15,126 bases of DNA from an uncultured Prevotella sp. (GCA_900765465.1 CAAFRM010000100.1:1-15126); one strand, 5' to 3'; counted from the stretch's first letter, positions 7,271 through 15,030 are shown. The notes: generated by a model not told the origin, from the letters alone. Made by a program: numbers and translations.

Positions 7271-8467
7271 TTATTCTTGTAGCAACCAATCGGCTATATC
7301 GTGAATTTCGATTCCTTCATAGCTATATTGGGGATGTTTGGTTCTGGCAATAATCATTTTCGGATAAGCGTCTCGAATCTGAAGCAGAGGAGAGCATTCT
7401 CTCTCAAATGTTTCCTGCCCGGAAATGTTGTCGCTGACCTGAATATAAATCTTTTCGCTACCTCTCTGAGCAACAAAGTCGATTTCCTTTTGATAGAGCT
7501 TGCCGACATAGACATCATATCCACGGCGAAGAAGCTCGATACAAACAACGTTTTCATATACTCTGCCATAGTCTATATTTCTGCTTCCCAGTATTGCATA
7601 TCGAATACCGCTGTCACACAAATAGAACTTTTCAGAGCTTTCAAGGTATTTCTTACCTCGGATGTCATATCTCTTAATATCATAAAATACAAAAGCATTG
7701 CACAAATACTTAATGTACTTGCCGACGGTTACATGATTGGTTGGAGTCTCATTTGCTGTCAGTAGCTGACTGACCTTATTCGGAGAAGTCAGGTTGCTGA
7801 TATTATCCATAAGGAACTCGCTCAGACGTTGTAAAACCAAAGTGTCCGGGAGAGTATATTTCTGTACCAAATCCCTTGTAACAATCGTTTCGTAGACCTC
7901 TTTGATATAGTTTGTTCTGTCTTTTTCGGTTCTATAAGCATAGGAACCTGCTAAACCGCCCTTGATAGCGTACTCATCAAAGAGCTTATCTTTGTCACTA
8001 ATATCATCATAATACTGGCAATATTCCTGGAAGCTGAAAGGAAACACATGAATTTCAATATAGCGTCCGGTAAACAGAGTTGCCAGATCTGCACTCAACA
8101 GGAAAGCATTAGAGCCTGTTACATAGATGTCGTATTTTCCCTTAGAGTACAGGCTATTGATTGCCAACTCAAACTTGGGACACATCTGAACCTCGTCTAC
8201 AAACAGGTAGTTCGTTTTTCCTTCCTGATAATGTTCTTCCACATAGGCGTGTAAGGCATGGTATTCCTTGATTTCTTCATACGCCAAATCCATGAAGTCG
8301 ATGAAGATAATATTGATGTTTTCAAAATTGCTTTTCAGATACGCAATATACGCCTGCATCAATTTGGACTTACCAGATCGACGAATGCCCGTGATGATCT
8401 TGATGTCAGGAGTACCATTCAGTTCAATGATTCTATCGAGATATTTTGCTCTCGTGATTGTTTTCAT
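7271..8467 (-). CDS. AAA-family ATPase with C-terminal DUF4143 (cargo gene)
   Basis: A 398-residue soluble protein of the AAA_14/DUF4143 type. Walker A is GIRRSGKS (27-34), Walker B is YLFVDEVQ (87-94), and a sensor-like TGSNAFLLS is at 117-125. GRYIEIHVFPFSFQEY (134-149) is a family signature. The C-terminal part has ENVVCIELLRRGYDVY, then KEIDFVA, then IYIQVS, which recalls a PD-(D/E)xK fold with Q and S where an active enzyme would have E and K, so nuclease activity is doubtful. I chose the ATG at 8467 because GGGTGA lies just upstream and homologs begin shortly before Walker A; an ATG at 8503 is the alternative. The gene is visibly AT-richer than its neighbours, has its own promoter and terminator, and separates DUF4366 from topB. 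The family's role is unclear; as cargo it might serve defence or regulation, but nothing here proves that. Confidence 0.85.
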   Translation of the reverse strand: MKTITRAKYLDRIIELNGTPDIKIITGIRRSGKSKLMQAYIAYLKSNFENINIIFIDFMDLAYEEIKEYHALHAYVEEHYQEGKTNYLFVDEVQMCPKFELAINSLYSKGKYDIYVTGSNAFLLSADLATLFTGRYIEIHVFPFSFQEYCQYYDDISDKDKLFDEYAIKGGLAGSYAYRTEKDRTNYIKEVYETIVTRDLVQKYTLPDTLVLQRLSEFLMDNISNLTSPNKVSQLLTANETPTNHVTVGKYIKYLCNAFVFYDIKRYDIRGKKYLESSEKFYLCDSGIRYAILGSRNIDYGRVYENVVCIELLRRGYDVYVGKLYQKEIDFVAQRGSEKIYIQVSDNISGQETFERECSPLLQIRDAYPKMIIARTKHPQYSYEGIEIHDIADWLLQE

Positions 8468-8475
8468 ATAGTCAC

Positions 8476-8602
8476 CCGCTTTCAAAAATTGAAATTTTTT
8501 CATTTCTCGAAACCGCTTCGCTGTACTTATTATACTGTCTGCTAATAGTATATGCAAGATGTCACTTTCAAAAACGCAAATTTTTTTATTTTTTGAAAGC
8601 GG
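8476..8602. repeat. Inverted repeat CCGCTTTCAAAAA around the ATPase promoter, with a third partial copy
   Basis: CCGCTTTCAAAAA is at 8476-8488, and its exact reverse complement is at 8590-8602. The inner ten bases (CTTTCAAAAA) occur again at 8565-8574, forming a 10-bp stem with 8590-8599 just upstream of the -35 box. The copies bracket the promoter, as operators or the ends of a small inserted piece would. Confidence 0.5.
8529..8557 (-). promoter_or_regulatory. Sigma-70 promoter of the ATPase gene
   Basis: The minus strand has TTGCAT (8552-8557), a 17-base spacer, and TATAAT (8529-8534). The -10 box is perfect and the -35 box matches four of six positions. Transcription would begin near 8522, leaving about 55 bases of leader before the ATG at 8467. 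It is the best promoter I see in the window. Confidence 0.75.
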
Positions 8603-8614
8603 AAACTATGTAAA

Positions 8615-8647
8615 GGCAACCCGAAGGCTGCCCCAGGCATCAAGCCT
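8615..8647 (-). terminator. Tandem hairpins after the DUF4366 gene
   Basis: On the minus strand a small AGGC/GCCT hairpin (8635-8647) is followed by GGCAGCC-TTCG-GGTTGCC (8615-8632), a 7-bp stem with one wobble pair and a stable TTCG loop. Only three T residues follow, so termination may be weak. It could be a partial terminator or an RNA processing or stability element at the end of the transfer block. Confidence 0.5.
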
Positions 8648-8654
8648 ATCCTGT

Positions 8655-9338
8655 TTACACAGGTTCATTATCATCTTCATCGACGGAGCTATCTTCATCG
8701 TCGTCCTCAAACTCCGGATCGTACCCATAGTCCTCGTCATCGTCCACATAATCAGCATCTGGGTCAGGCTTTGCCGCTTCCTGTGCCTTCTTCTTTTCCT
8801 GGACTTTCTTAAATACGAAGAATCCACCACCACAGGCAAGCACAATCAGAGTAAGAATCGCCGGGAGCATATTTGTGGATTTCGGCTTTTCCTCCGGTGT
8901 CGGTTCTGTAATTTCAGGAACTGTTTCAACTACTTCCGGCTTTGTTTCCTCAACCGGCTTGGTGAACTCTGCAACTTCTTCCTCGTCCATCAGCTTGAGC
9001 AGGTCGGCTTCATCCACCTGATTCAGAAAATGCACGGTTTCCTCGCCCTTATCATCACGGTCAATGATGATATAGAAGTAGTTTCCGTTTTTGGTTACAG
9101 CGGTAATGAACTGCTTTCCGCTTTTCGTAGGCGAGCCAGCGTCATCAACCAAAGTCAGATTGCCGTCGGGAGTAAGCGGTAGCATCGGCTCCTCCGGCTC
9201 TGTTTCGGGAACTTTTTCTTCGACCGCAGGTTCTTCAGTCGCTACGCTTTCATCTACATAGGCAAATGCCGTTGTAGAAAACACGCCAAAACACATTGCA
9301 CACGCCAGCAATGCGGCTCCAATTTTCTTAAATCTCAT
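8655..9338 (-). CDS. DUF4366 (CD1107-type) membrane-anchored mobile-element protein
   Basis: A 227-residue protein with a signal peptide (MRFKKIGAALLACAMCFG to about residue 26, ending STTAFA), an extracellular part with the conserved core FITAVTKNGNYFYIIIDRD (78-96), a proline/glutamate-rich stalk (125-155), one membrane helix (157-176, LPAILTLIVLACGGGFFVF) followed by a basic stop, and a very acidic cytoplasmic tail (191-226) rich in D and E. This is the DUF4366 layout. I chose the ATG at 9338 because AGGAGG lies 9 bases upstream; the ATG at 9356 lies at that ribosome site itself. The gene overlaps the end of the DUF4315 gene by 11 bases. A structural or cell-surface role in the mating apparatus is likely but unproven. 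Confidence 0.82.
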   Translation of the reverse strand: MRFKKIGAALLACAMCFGVFSTTAFAYVDESVATEEPAVEEKVPETEPEEPMLPLTPDGNLTLVDDAGSPTKSGKQFITAVTKNGNYFYIIIDRDDKGEETVHFLNQVDEADLLKLMDEEEVAEFTKPVEETKPEVVETVPEITEPTPEEKPKSTNMLPAILTLIVLACGGGFFVFKKVQEKKKAQEAAKPDPDADYVDDDEDYGYDPEFEDDDEDSSVDEDDNEPV

Positions 9339-9585
9339 TCTGCGTTTCCTCCTCATTCATAGTATTGATCGTATCAGGCTTCGGAGCCATATCCGCAGCA
9401 AACATACGGAGCAGCTCGGAAAGCTGTTCGGGATTCAGGTTCGCAGCATGAACCATCTCATGGATTTCGGAATTTTCCTCCTCACGGTATCTGCGTTCCA
9501 GGTCTTTCACCTTAGCATCCCATTCTGCCCGTTTCTTACGGGCTTTTTCAAGGTCTGCACCTATTCTGTCTAACTTGGCACTCAA
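9328..9585 (-). CDS. DUF4315 small coiled-coil protein
   Basis: An 85-residue protein whose first 60 residues fit DUF4315: KLDRIGADLEKARKKRAEWD, then KDLERRYREEENSEI, then HAANLNPEQLSELLRM. The charged heptad-like pattern suggests a coiled coil of residues 1-36. The start is TTG at 9585, with AAGGAGGG at 9593-9600, a 7-base spacer. The only nearby ATG is out of frame and leads to a short dead end. The ribosome site overlaps the last base of the preceding stop codon. DUF4315 sits between the cell-wall hydrolase and DUF4366 in many CTn elements, so it is probably a transfer accessory; its function is unknown. Confidence 0.82.
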   Translation of the reverse strand: MSAKLDRIGADLEKARKKRAEWDAKVKDLERRYREEENSEIHEMVHAANLNPEQLSELLRMFAADMAPKPDTINTMNEEETQNEI

Positions 9586-9599
9586 TCGCCATCCCTCCT

Positions 9600-11336
9600 T
9601 TAGTTTCTGATTCTGCCGAAGCAGTAAAAATGCTGTTGCCAGTAATTCGATTCGATAGAAGCGTAGGAAATGGGGTTTCCGCAGTGGATCATCATACCAT
9701 TGCCAACATAGATACCAACGTGTGATGCACCGGAGGTATCATAAGTGCCTTGGAAGAAAATCAAATCTCCCGGTTTGGCAGAGCTTTTCGGGATAATGTC
9801 GCATACGCCCATCAAACCGTTTGCGGTCAAACGACCAACACTCCAACCGTTTCCGCAGTGATTGATTACATAGGAAACAAATCCGGAGCAGTCAAAGGAG
9901 GTAGACGGGCTGCTGCCGCCCCACACATACGGGTATCCCAGATATTTTTCAGCTTCCCGAATCATATTGGCAAATCTTGTGTCTGTCAGCGCTTCGCCCG
10001 GAATATCATAATCGGTGTACTCGCCGCCAGGGGTGGCGTAAATGTCATTTCCGAAAATATCCGGTCTGTTGCCCCTTGTCTGAAGCAAAATTCTATATCG
10101 CTCCATATCATCTTCCGACAAGCCGGAATTTGAAATCACACTGTTCAAGCCCTTATTTCTGAGCTTCACATTCAGAATATAATATTCGTAATCTTCTTCC
10201 TCTGTTGTTGTCTCTCCCGTTTCGGGATCAGTAGAAGATGTTGTTCGTGTACGAATCTCTACTACTTCCGTCAGGGTCAGCTCATATTGTTGCTCAAATA
10301 GCCATTGCAGGGTAGCCTGCACCTCATCTCTGGTGTAATCCTCAAACTTCACCGTCAAATACGCCGCCAGCTCATAAGGATTGTGGTTGATTTCATCAAG
10401 GTCATACCGGTACTCGTCATATCCGCTATGAGTACGCTCGATATTATTGATTTTATTGCGGAGCGCAGCTTCCAAAGCCTTGTAATCATTGTCCGCACCA
10501 ATAATATCTTCCTCTTTTGCAGTAAAAGAAGTTCCCAGAATGATCTGTGTGCCGCCTTGGAACATAGCCGAACAAGACGAGAACATCCCTGAGAGTATCA
10601 TAAAAAGCAGTCCGGCAATCAAAACAAACAGAATCGTTTTAGAGTGTGTGGTGCAGAACTCCGTTACTCTTTCTGTGATGTTCTTGGCTCCCTGAGCTGC
10701 TTTGCCCGTTGCCTTGCCTGCACCCTTAGATGCAGAAGCCGTTGTCGAAGCGGTATTCTTACCGGCTTTGGCGGCAGCATATTCTTTCTTGATTGCCCTT
10801 TTCTGTTGCCAACGGGAAAAGGGATTGGAACCGGCATCGGGGTTGTCCTTTTTGAACTTCTCATACAGGGCATTTACATTTGCTTTATCTGACTTCTCAA
10901 CCAGCTTTTCCGCCTTGTCGTAGGCTTTCAGCTTGTGACTGTAAACGGCATGATCGACGGTATAGACAGTGGATTCAACAGCCTTGGTCGTTTCCTGCAC
11001 AGCCTGAACGCCGATATTATCATCCTCATATTCTGACACCGCCCGATGTGCTTTGGATGTGAGCGTGACTGCGGCACCACGGCTTGCCATGTGCTTTGCC
11101 ACAGATGGGCGCTCGATTTCCGTAAACTCCGCTTTTTCAAAACGGAGCTTTGCTTTACGGGAACCGGCTGCATCTGTTTCCAGCTTTAGCTTCGGCTTTG
11201 CCTTTTTAGAAGCCAATTTGTCTGCCGCTTTTTCAGCCCTATCAACCGCCTTATCTGCACGGTCGGCAGCTTTCTTCACATGAGAATCTGCAAGGTCATC
11301 TTCGGTAAAACGGAGTCGTGTAGGTCTTTTCGCCAT
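9600..11336 (-). CDS. CD1108-type membrane-anchored NlpC/P60 peptidoglycan hydrolase
   Basis: A 578-residue protein thought to open the wall locally for the mating channel, filling the VirB1 role. Residues 1-230 are cytoplasmic, lysine/alanine-rich, with a degenerate repeat (AADRADKAVDRAEKAADK). A membrane helix spans 233-250 (KTILFVLIAGLLFMIL starts it). Residues 280-400 form the CD1108-type middle region and contain a TSSTDPETGETTTEEE loop. The C-terminal NlpC/P60 domain (455-578) has Cys483 in SFDCSGFV, His539 in ASHVGIYVG and His551 in MMIHCGN, a full catalytic set. No lysozyme-like domain is visible, unlike two-domain CwlT enzymes. The ATG follows the VirB4 stop by one base, and its AGGAGG lies inside the last VirB4 codons. 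Confidence 0.88.
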   Translation of the reverse strand: MAKRPTRLRFTEDDLADSHVKKAADRADKAVDRAEKAADKLASKKAKPKLKLETDAAGSRKAKLRFEKAEFTEIERPSVAKHMASRGAAVTLTSKAHRAVSEYEDDNIGVQAVQETTKAVESTVYTVDHAVYSHKLKAYDKAEKLVEKSDKANVNALYEKFKKDNPDAGSNPFSRWQQKRAIKKEYAAAKAGKNTASTTASASKGAGKATGKAAQGAKNITERVTEFCTTHSKTILFVLIAGLLFMILSGMFSSCSAMFQGGTQIILGTSFTAKEEDIIGADNDYKALEAALRNKINNIERTHSGYDEYRYDLDEINHNPYELAAYLTVKFEDYTRDEVQATLQWLFEQQYELTLTEVVEIRTRTTSSTDPETGETTTEEEDYEYYILNVKLRNKGLNSVISNSGLSEDDMERYRILLQTRGNRPDIFGNDIYATPGGEYTDYDIPGEALTDTRFANMIREAEKYLGYPYVWGGSSPSTSFDCSGFVSYVINHCGNGWSVGRLTANGLMGVCDIIPKSSAKPGDLIFFQGTYDTSGASHVGIYVGNGMMIHCGNPISYASIESNYWQQHFYCFGRIRN

Positions 11337-11339
11337 ACA

Positions 11340-13766
11340 TTACGCCTCCTTTTCCTGTGCCACCTCGTTTAACTTCGTGGTCATAATGCGATACAGTTCC
11401 AGATCTGTCGGGAATCGGTCAATGAACGGCAGAATCACATTGCCATAGAACAGAAGTCCTTCGCCCTCACCGGAGTTGGTTACATAGGACAGCTGATGCG
11501 GCGAAATGTTCAACCGCTGTGCCAGAATACTTCGGTCATCGCTTGCCTGATTCAGCATATAGATGAAATCAGAGTTTTCGAGGATGTTGGCAATCTCCGG
11601 GGAACGAAGCAGGTCTTTGACATTCTGAGTAATACCGGTCGGCAAGCCGCCCCATTTACGGAATCGCTTCCAGATTTCTACGGAATAGGTTGCCGTCTGT
11701 TCTTCCTTCAGAAGCAGATGGAACTCGTCAATATAATATCTGGTCGATTTACCGGCAGAACGGTTGGCAGTTACACGCCCCCAGACCTGATCCTGAACGA
11801 TCAGCATACCGATTTTTTTCAGCTGATTGCCCAGCTCCTTAATGTCGAAGCACACCAGACGATTCTGAATATCCACATTGGTTCTGTTGTTAAACAGTTT
11901 CAGAGAACCCTTAACATAGATTTCCAAGGCGGTCGCTACATGGTGGGCTTCCTTTTCGTCCTGTTTCAGAAGGGCATCATACAAATCCTCAAGGATCGGC
12001 ATATTCTCAGGGGCAGGATTGTCGAAATATCTCTGGTAAATCTGATGCACACAACGGTCGATAACCGTCTTTTCGATAGGCTGCAAGCCATCCTTACTGC
12101 CCATAATCAACTCACAGAGGGACAGGATAAAATCAGCTTTCAGTGCTACCGGGTTGTCATCCTCAGAGTAGTTCAGGTTGATGTCCATAGGGTTGATATA
12201 GTTGGTACTGGAGGAGCTGATTTTTACCACCTGACCATTGAACTTGTGAACCAGAGCCGCATATTCCGCTTCGGGGTCGCAGATGATAATATCGTCATCC
12301 GTAACCAGGAACGCATTGGTGATTTCACGCTTTGCGGAAAAGGATTTACCGGAACCGGGAGTACCCAGAATCAGTCCGTTGGGGTTCTTGAGCTTCTTTC
12401 TGTCCACCATGATAAGGTTGTTCGACAGAGCATTCAGCCCGTAATAGAGCGTTTCTCCACCATTCTGGAACAGCTCCTGCGTGGTGAAAGGCACAAAAAT
12501 AGCCGTGGAACTGGTAGTCAGGCCACGACGAATCTCAATCAGGTTTTGTGCCAAAGGCAGGCTGCTCATCAGTCCGGATTCCTGCTGAAAATCCAAACGA
12601 CGCAGATTGCAGTTATGCTTCTGGGCGATGCTCTGTGCCTGGAACACATTGTTCTCCAGTTCCTGCTCGGTGCGCCCGGTGTTCAGCACCAGAAATGTCA
12701 CCATGAACATTCGCTCATTCTGGCTCTGCAATTCTTTCAGAAGTGACTTCGCATCTTTACCATAGGTAGCAAGGTCAGATGGGATAATGTCCATGTCATA
12801 GCCAGAACGCACAGCCTTTTTCTGTTCCTCGATTTTGGAACGGTCAAGCTCGGTGATGATTCTCTTGATGGTCTTAATCGCCGCAGTCTGGTCAACCGAC
12901 TGGATGTGCATGGTCACGATCTGCGTGGATTCCATATCCAGAAAATCCGCCAGCATACGATCAGACAGGTCTGATGCCGTAATTGCCAGATAAGACATCG
13001 AACCGAAGATACTGCCCATCTGGAAGGTGCGGTTGGTCTTAAAGGCAAACGCCGTCGGAGCAATGAAGTCCTTTACGGACAGCCCGGATTCCACAAGATA
13101 CTTCCAATCGAAGAAGAACTTATCATTATCACCCATGTGGAACATAGAGTGCATCAGATGCAGCCGCTCTTTGCCGTTCATGGTAGTGGCAATGACACCC
13201 AAACGCCGAAAGTTATTGAGCAGATCGTTTTCGATATGGTTGAGTCTCGGCTTTGCCTGCCGCATGGATTCGGCTTCAATGCCGAATGTCAGGTACTTGG
13301 TTTTGGTCAAGCCGTTGTTGCCCTGCGCCAACTGCTTTTTCAGCATCTGGCTATACTCGGCACGGACGGGATTGAAGCTGTCCTTCTTGAACGGGATACG
13401 GATACTCTTTTCAAAGCTTTCAGCATCGGTACTCAGGTTCATAAAGGAAAGCTCAAAGTGAATGGAGCTGTCAAAGAAATTCAGGAAACTGCACCACTCA
13501 TCGAAGATGGCAGTCTTATCTTCCTGCTGTGCCAGCTGATAGTTGATGTCCTGAAACTGAATGGTCTTGGTGTAATAACTGTCAGTGACACGGCAGATGC
13601 CATCCGGGAACATTCTCTGAAAGGGAATGGACTGCTGTGCAGTCTGCGGAATACCGTTGTCCTTCTTTGCCCGTTCCACAACAGCTTTAATTTCTCGCTG
13701 CTGCTTCCGATTCAGATTTGCAGGCATTTTGATGTTTCTTGCCTGTGGCTTCTTTTTGAAAAACAA
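11340..13766 (-). CDS. VirB4-family conjugation ATPase
   Basis: An 808-residue cytoplasmic ATPase that powers assembly and substrate movement in the type IV secretion channel. The N-terminal half has the VirB4 features IPFQRMFPDGICRVTDSYY and QSIAQKHNCNLRRLDFQQE. Walker A is GTPGSGKS (about 468-475), followed by DDIIICDPEAEY. The Walker B region is RYYIDEFHLLL near 675, followed by GLPTGITQNVKDLL and SDFIYMLNQ. Length is normal. I chose a TTG at 13766 because GGAGG at 13776-13780 lies 9 bases upstream. A TTG at 13775 abuts that site with no spacer, and the first ATG (MPANLNRKQQ) lies farther in. The start overlaps the PrgI gene by 80 bases, which suggests coupled translation. PrgI upstream and the hydrolase downstream confirm the role. 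Confidence 0.93.
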   Translation of the reverse strand: MFFKKKPQARNIKMPANLNRKQQREIKAVVERAKKDNGIPQTAQQSIPFQRMFPDGICRVTDSYYTKTIQFQDINYQLAQQEDKTAIFDEWCSFLNFFDSSIHFELSFMNLSTDAESFEKSIRIPFKKDSFNPVRAEYSQMLKKQLAQGNNGLTKTKYLTFGIEAESMRQAKPRLNHIENDLLNNFRRLGVIATTMNGKERLHLMHSMFHMGDNDKFFFDWKYLVESGLSVKDFIAPTAFAFKTNRTFQMGSIFGSMSYLAITASDLSDRMLADFLDMESTQIVTMHIQSVDQTAAIKTIKRIITELDRSKIEEQKKAVRSGYDMDIIPSDLATYGKDAKSLLKELQSQNERMFMVTFLVLNTGRTEQELENNVFQAQSIAQKHNCNLRRLDFQQESGLMSSLPLAQNLIEIRRGLTTSSTAIFVPFTTQELFQNGGETLYYGLNALSNNLIMVDRKKLKNPNGLILGTPGSGKSFSAKREITNAFLVTDDDIIICDPEAEYAALVHKFNGQVVKISSSSTNYINPMDINLNYSEDDNPVALKADFILSLCELIMGSKDGLQPIEKTVIDRCVHQIYQRYFDNPAPENMPILEDLYDALLKQDEKEAHHVATALEIYVKGSLKLFNNRTNVDIQNRLVCFDIKELGNQLKKIGMLIVQDQVWGRVTANRSAGKSTRYYIDEFHLLLKEEQTATYSVEIWKRFRKWGGLPTGITQNVKDLLRSPEIANILENSDFIYMLNQASDDRSILAQRLNISPHQLSYVTNSGEGEGLLFYGNVILPFIDRFPTDLELYRIMTTKLNEVAQEKEA

Positions 13767-14121
13767 TTCGTTCAACCTCCTTTTCCAGTTTGTACTGACG
13801 CATCAAAGCGTCATAATAGTTGTCCGTCTGATAAGGGCGAACCTTGGGACGAACGAATTTGGTCTGAATGAAGTGTTCTACAACCACTTCCAACGGCTGA
13901 CTATCCTTTTCATACATTGCCAGAAAGAACAACGGTAACATGACGATCATCATGGACAGTGCTGCAAGGCTCACATTTCCGGTTGCTTTGACCAGAAAGA
14001 AAATCGGCACTCCGATGAGCGCCGCCGCACCAAAGCAAAGTAACTGCCGTTTCGTCAGATTGAAGAACACTTTTGTTTTTACCCTCGTCAGGTCACGAGG
14101 TACGGGAATATACGCTGCCAA
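13687..14121 (-). CDS. PrgI family small membrane protein of the conjugation channel
   Basis: A 144-residue protein matching the PrgI family. The N-terminus is YIPVPRDLTRVKTKVFFNLT, followed by two close membrane helices (about 28-46 and 51-68) and a conserved cytoplasmic part (EVVVEHFIQTKFVRPKVRPY, then NYYDALMRQ). The C-terminal 27 residues (from FQKEATGKKHQN) are basic and polar and are encoded where virB4 also reads. The start is TTG at 14121, with AAGGAGG at 14129-14135, a 7-base spacer. Its place between VirB6 and VirB4 is the usual order in Gram-positive systems, where it acts at the inner channel like VirB3. The end of the VirB6-like gene lies 17 bases upstream. Confidence 0.88.
   Translation of the reverse strand: MAAYIPVPRDLTRVKTKVFFNLTKRQLLCFGAAALIGVPIFFLVKATGNVSLAALSMMIVMLPLFFLAMYEKDSQPLEVVVEHFIQTKFVRPKVRPYQTDNYYDALMRQYKLEKEVERIVFQKEATGKKHQNACKSESEAAARN
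13776..13784 (-). promoter_or_regulatory. Ribosome binding site of virB4 inside the PrgI gene
   Basis: AAAAGGAGG on the minus strand encodes part of LEKEVERIV of the PrgI protein and also serves virB4. It decides between two in-frame TTG codons: 9 bases to 13766, none to 13775. Confidence 0.6.
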
Positions 14122-14138
14122 ACAATTTCCTCCTTCCC

Positions 14139-15005
14139 TTAGTGAGCGCTGAATACACCCTTCGCAAGCGAACCAGTCTTAAACAGGGTGAAGCACAAAA
14201 GGACGGTGTAGCCCATAACACCCCAGATAGAACCGATGATGTCATCACTGAATGCGATAGACTGAATCAGCACCGCATAAATGCCCACGCAGATCATAAT
14301 CAGGAATCCCTGGAATCCGATTGCAAACAGCGAACGCAGATAATTCTGTCCGATATTGCTCTGTTCTCTGTTTCCAAAAGTGGAAAGCGGAATCGGGGCA
14401 AGGCTGACCATCAGATAAATTTCAATCATTCGACCGTAGACGATCACAAAGATGATGATTGCCAAAGCGGACATCGTGACCTGCACGATAAAGGATTGCA
14501 GGAACAAGCCGAGCAAAGGACCCAAATCCATTGCCATCAGCGTTTCTTCCATTGTTTCCAATGCCGAAGCATCTATGGCAGTATTTCCGGATATGATACC
14601 GGCGCTTGCGTTTATAACGTGCTGTGTCACATCAAACACAGCCATCGTGATATTGAATGTGTTTGTGATTAACATGACCGCAACAAAAGTCTTGAACACC
14701 CATTTGAAGAAGATCCAGGTTTCAAAATTTGCCAGATTGTTGTGGTCAATAATCATCTGAATTAGCTCATAACAGGCAATGAAGGTCAGAATCAAGCCTG
14801 CGATTGGGATAATCACTGACTCGGAGATGTTTCGTACCATGGCAAAGACACCCGGCGAAAAATTCGCCGGGGTCATGCCAACGGAGGTTGCTATCTCGCC
14901 AACCTGGTTGTTGACGGACTCAAACATCCCCGACAGATTTCCCATAATAGCTGAAACGAGCATTTCTTTCAGCCAGTCTGTGATCTGTTGGAGTATGCTG
15001 TCCAA
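14139..15005 (-). CDS. VirB6/TrbL-like integral membrane channel protein
   Basis: A 288-residue polytopic protein. The N-terminus (ILQQITDWLKEMLVSAIMG, then NLSGMFESVNNQVG) is the typical opening of the VirB6/TrbL type in Tn1549-like elements. Five or so hydrophobic segments follow, roughly 62-85, 97-117, 166-195, 227-250 and 262-280. A conserved loop SLAPIPLSTFGN lies near residue 200. The start is TTG at 15005, with AAGGAGG at 15015-15021 and a 9-base spacer; no ATG nearby is better placed. It would form part of the membrane pore. Maff2 upstream and PrgI/VirB4 downstream fit this role. Confidence 0.88.
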   Translation of the reverse strand: MDSILQQITDWLKEMLVSAIMGNLSGMFESVNNQVGEIATSVGMTPANFSPGVFAMVRNISESVIIPIAGLILTFIACYELIQMIIDHNNLANFETWIFFKWVFKTFVAVMLITNTFNITMAVFDVTQHVINASAGIISGNTAIDASALETMEETLMAMDLGPLLGLFLQSFIVQVTMSALAIIIFVIVYGRMIEIYLMVSLAPIPLSTFGNREQSNIGQNYLRSLFAIGFQGFLIMICVGIYAVLIQSIAFSDDIIGSIWGVMGYTVLLCFTLFKTGSLAKGVFSAH

Positions 15006-15030
15006 AGGCGATTACCTCCTTGTTTTGTGA

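Larger units (their letters stand above)
7150..8614. repeat. 9-bp direct repeat CTATGTAAA flanking the ATPase cassette
   Basis: The copies are at 7150-7158 and 8606-8614, in the same orientation. Between them lie the ATPase gene, its promoter and its terminator. One copy touches the hairpin after DUF4366 and the other touches the hairpin before topB. This could be a target-site duplication, but a 9-bp match in these short AT-rich gaps could also be chance. Confidence 0.35.

Noticed and set aside
7271..8467. ATPase as an active restriction-type nuclease
   Set aside because: The C-terminal motif has Q and S (IYIQVS) where a PD-(D/E)xK enzyme needs E and K, so activity cannot be claimed.
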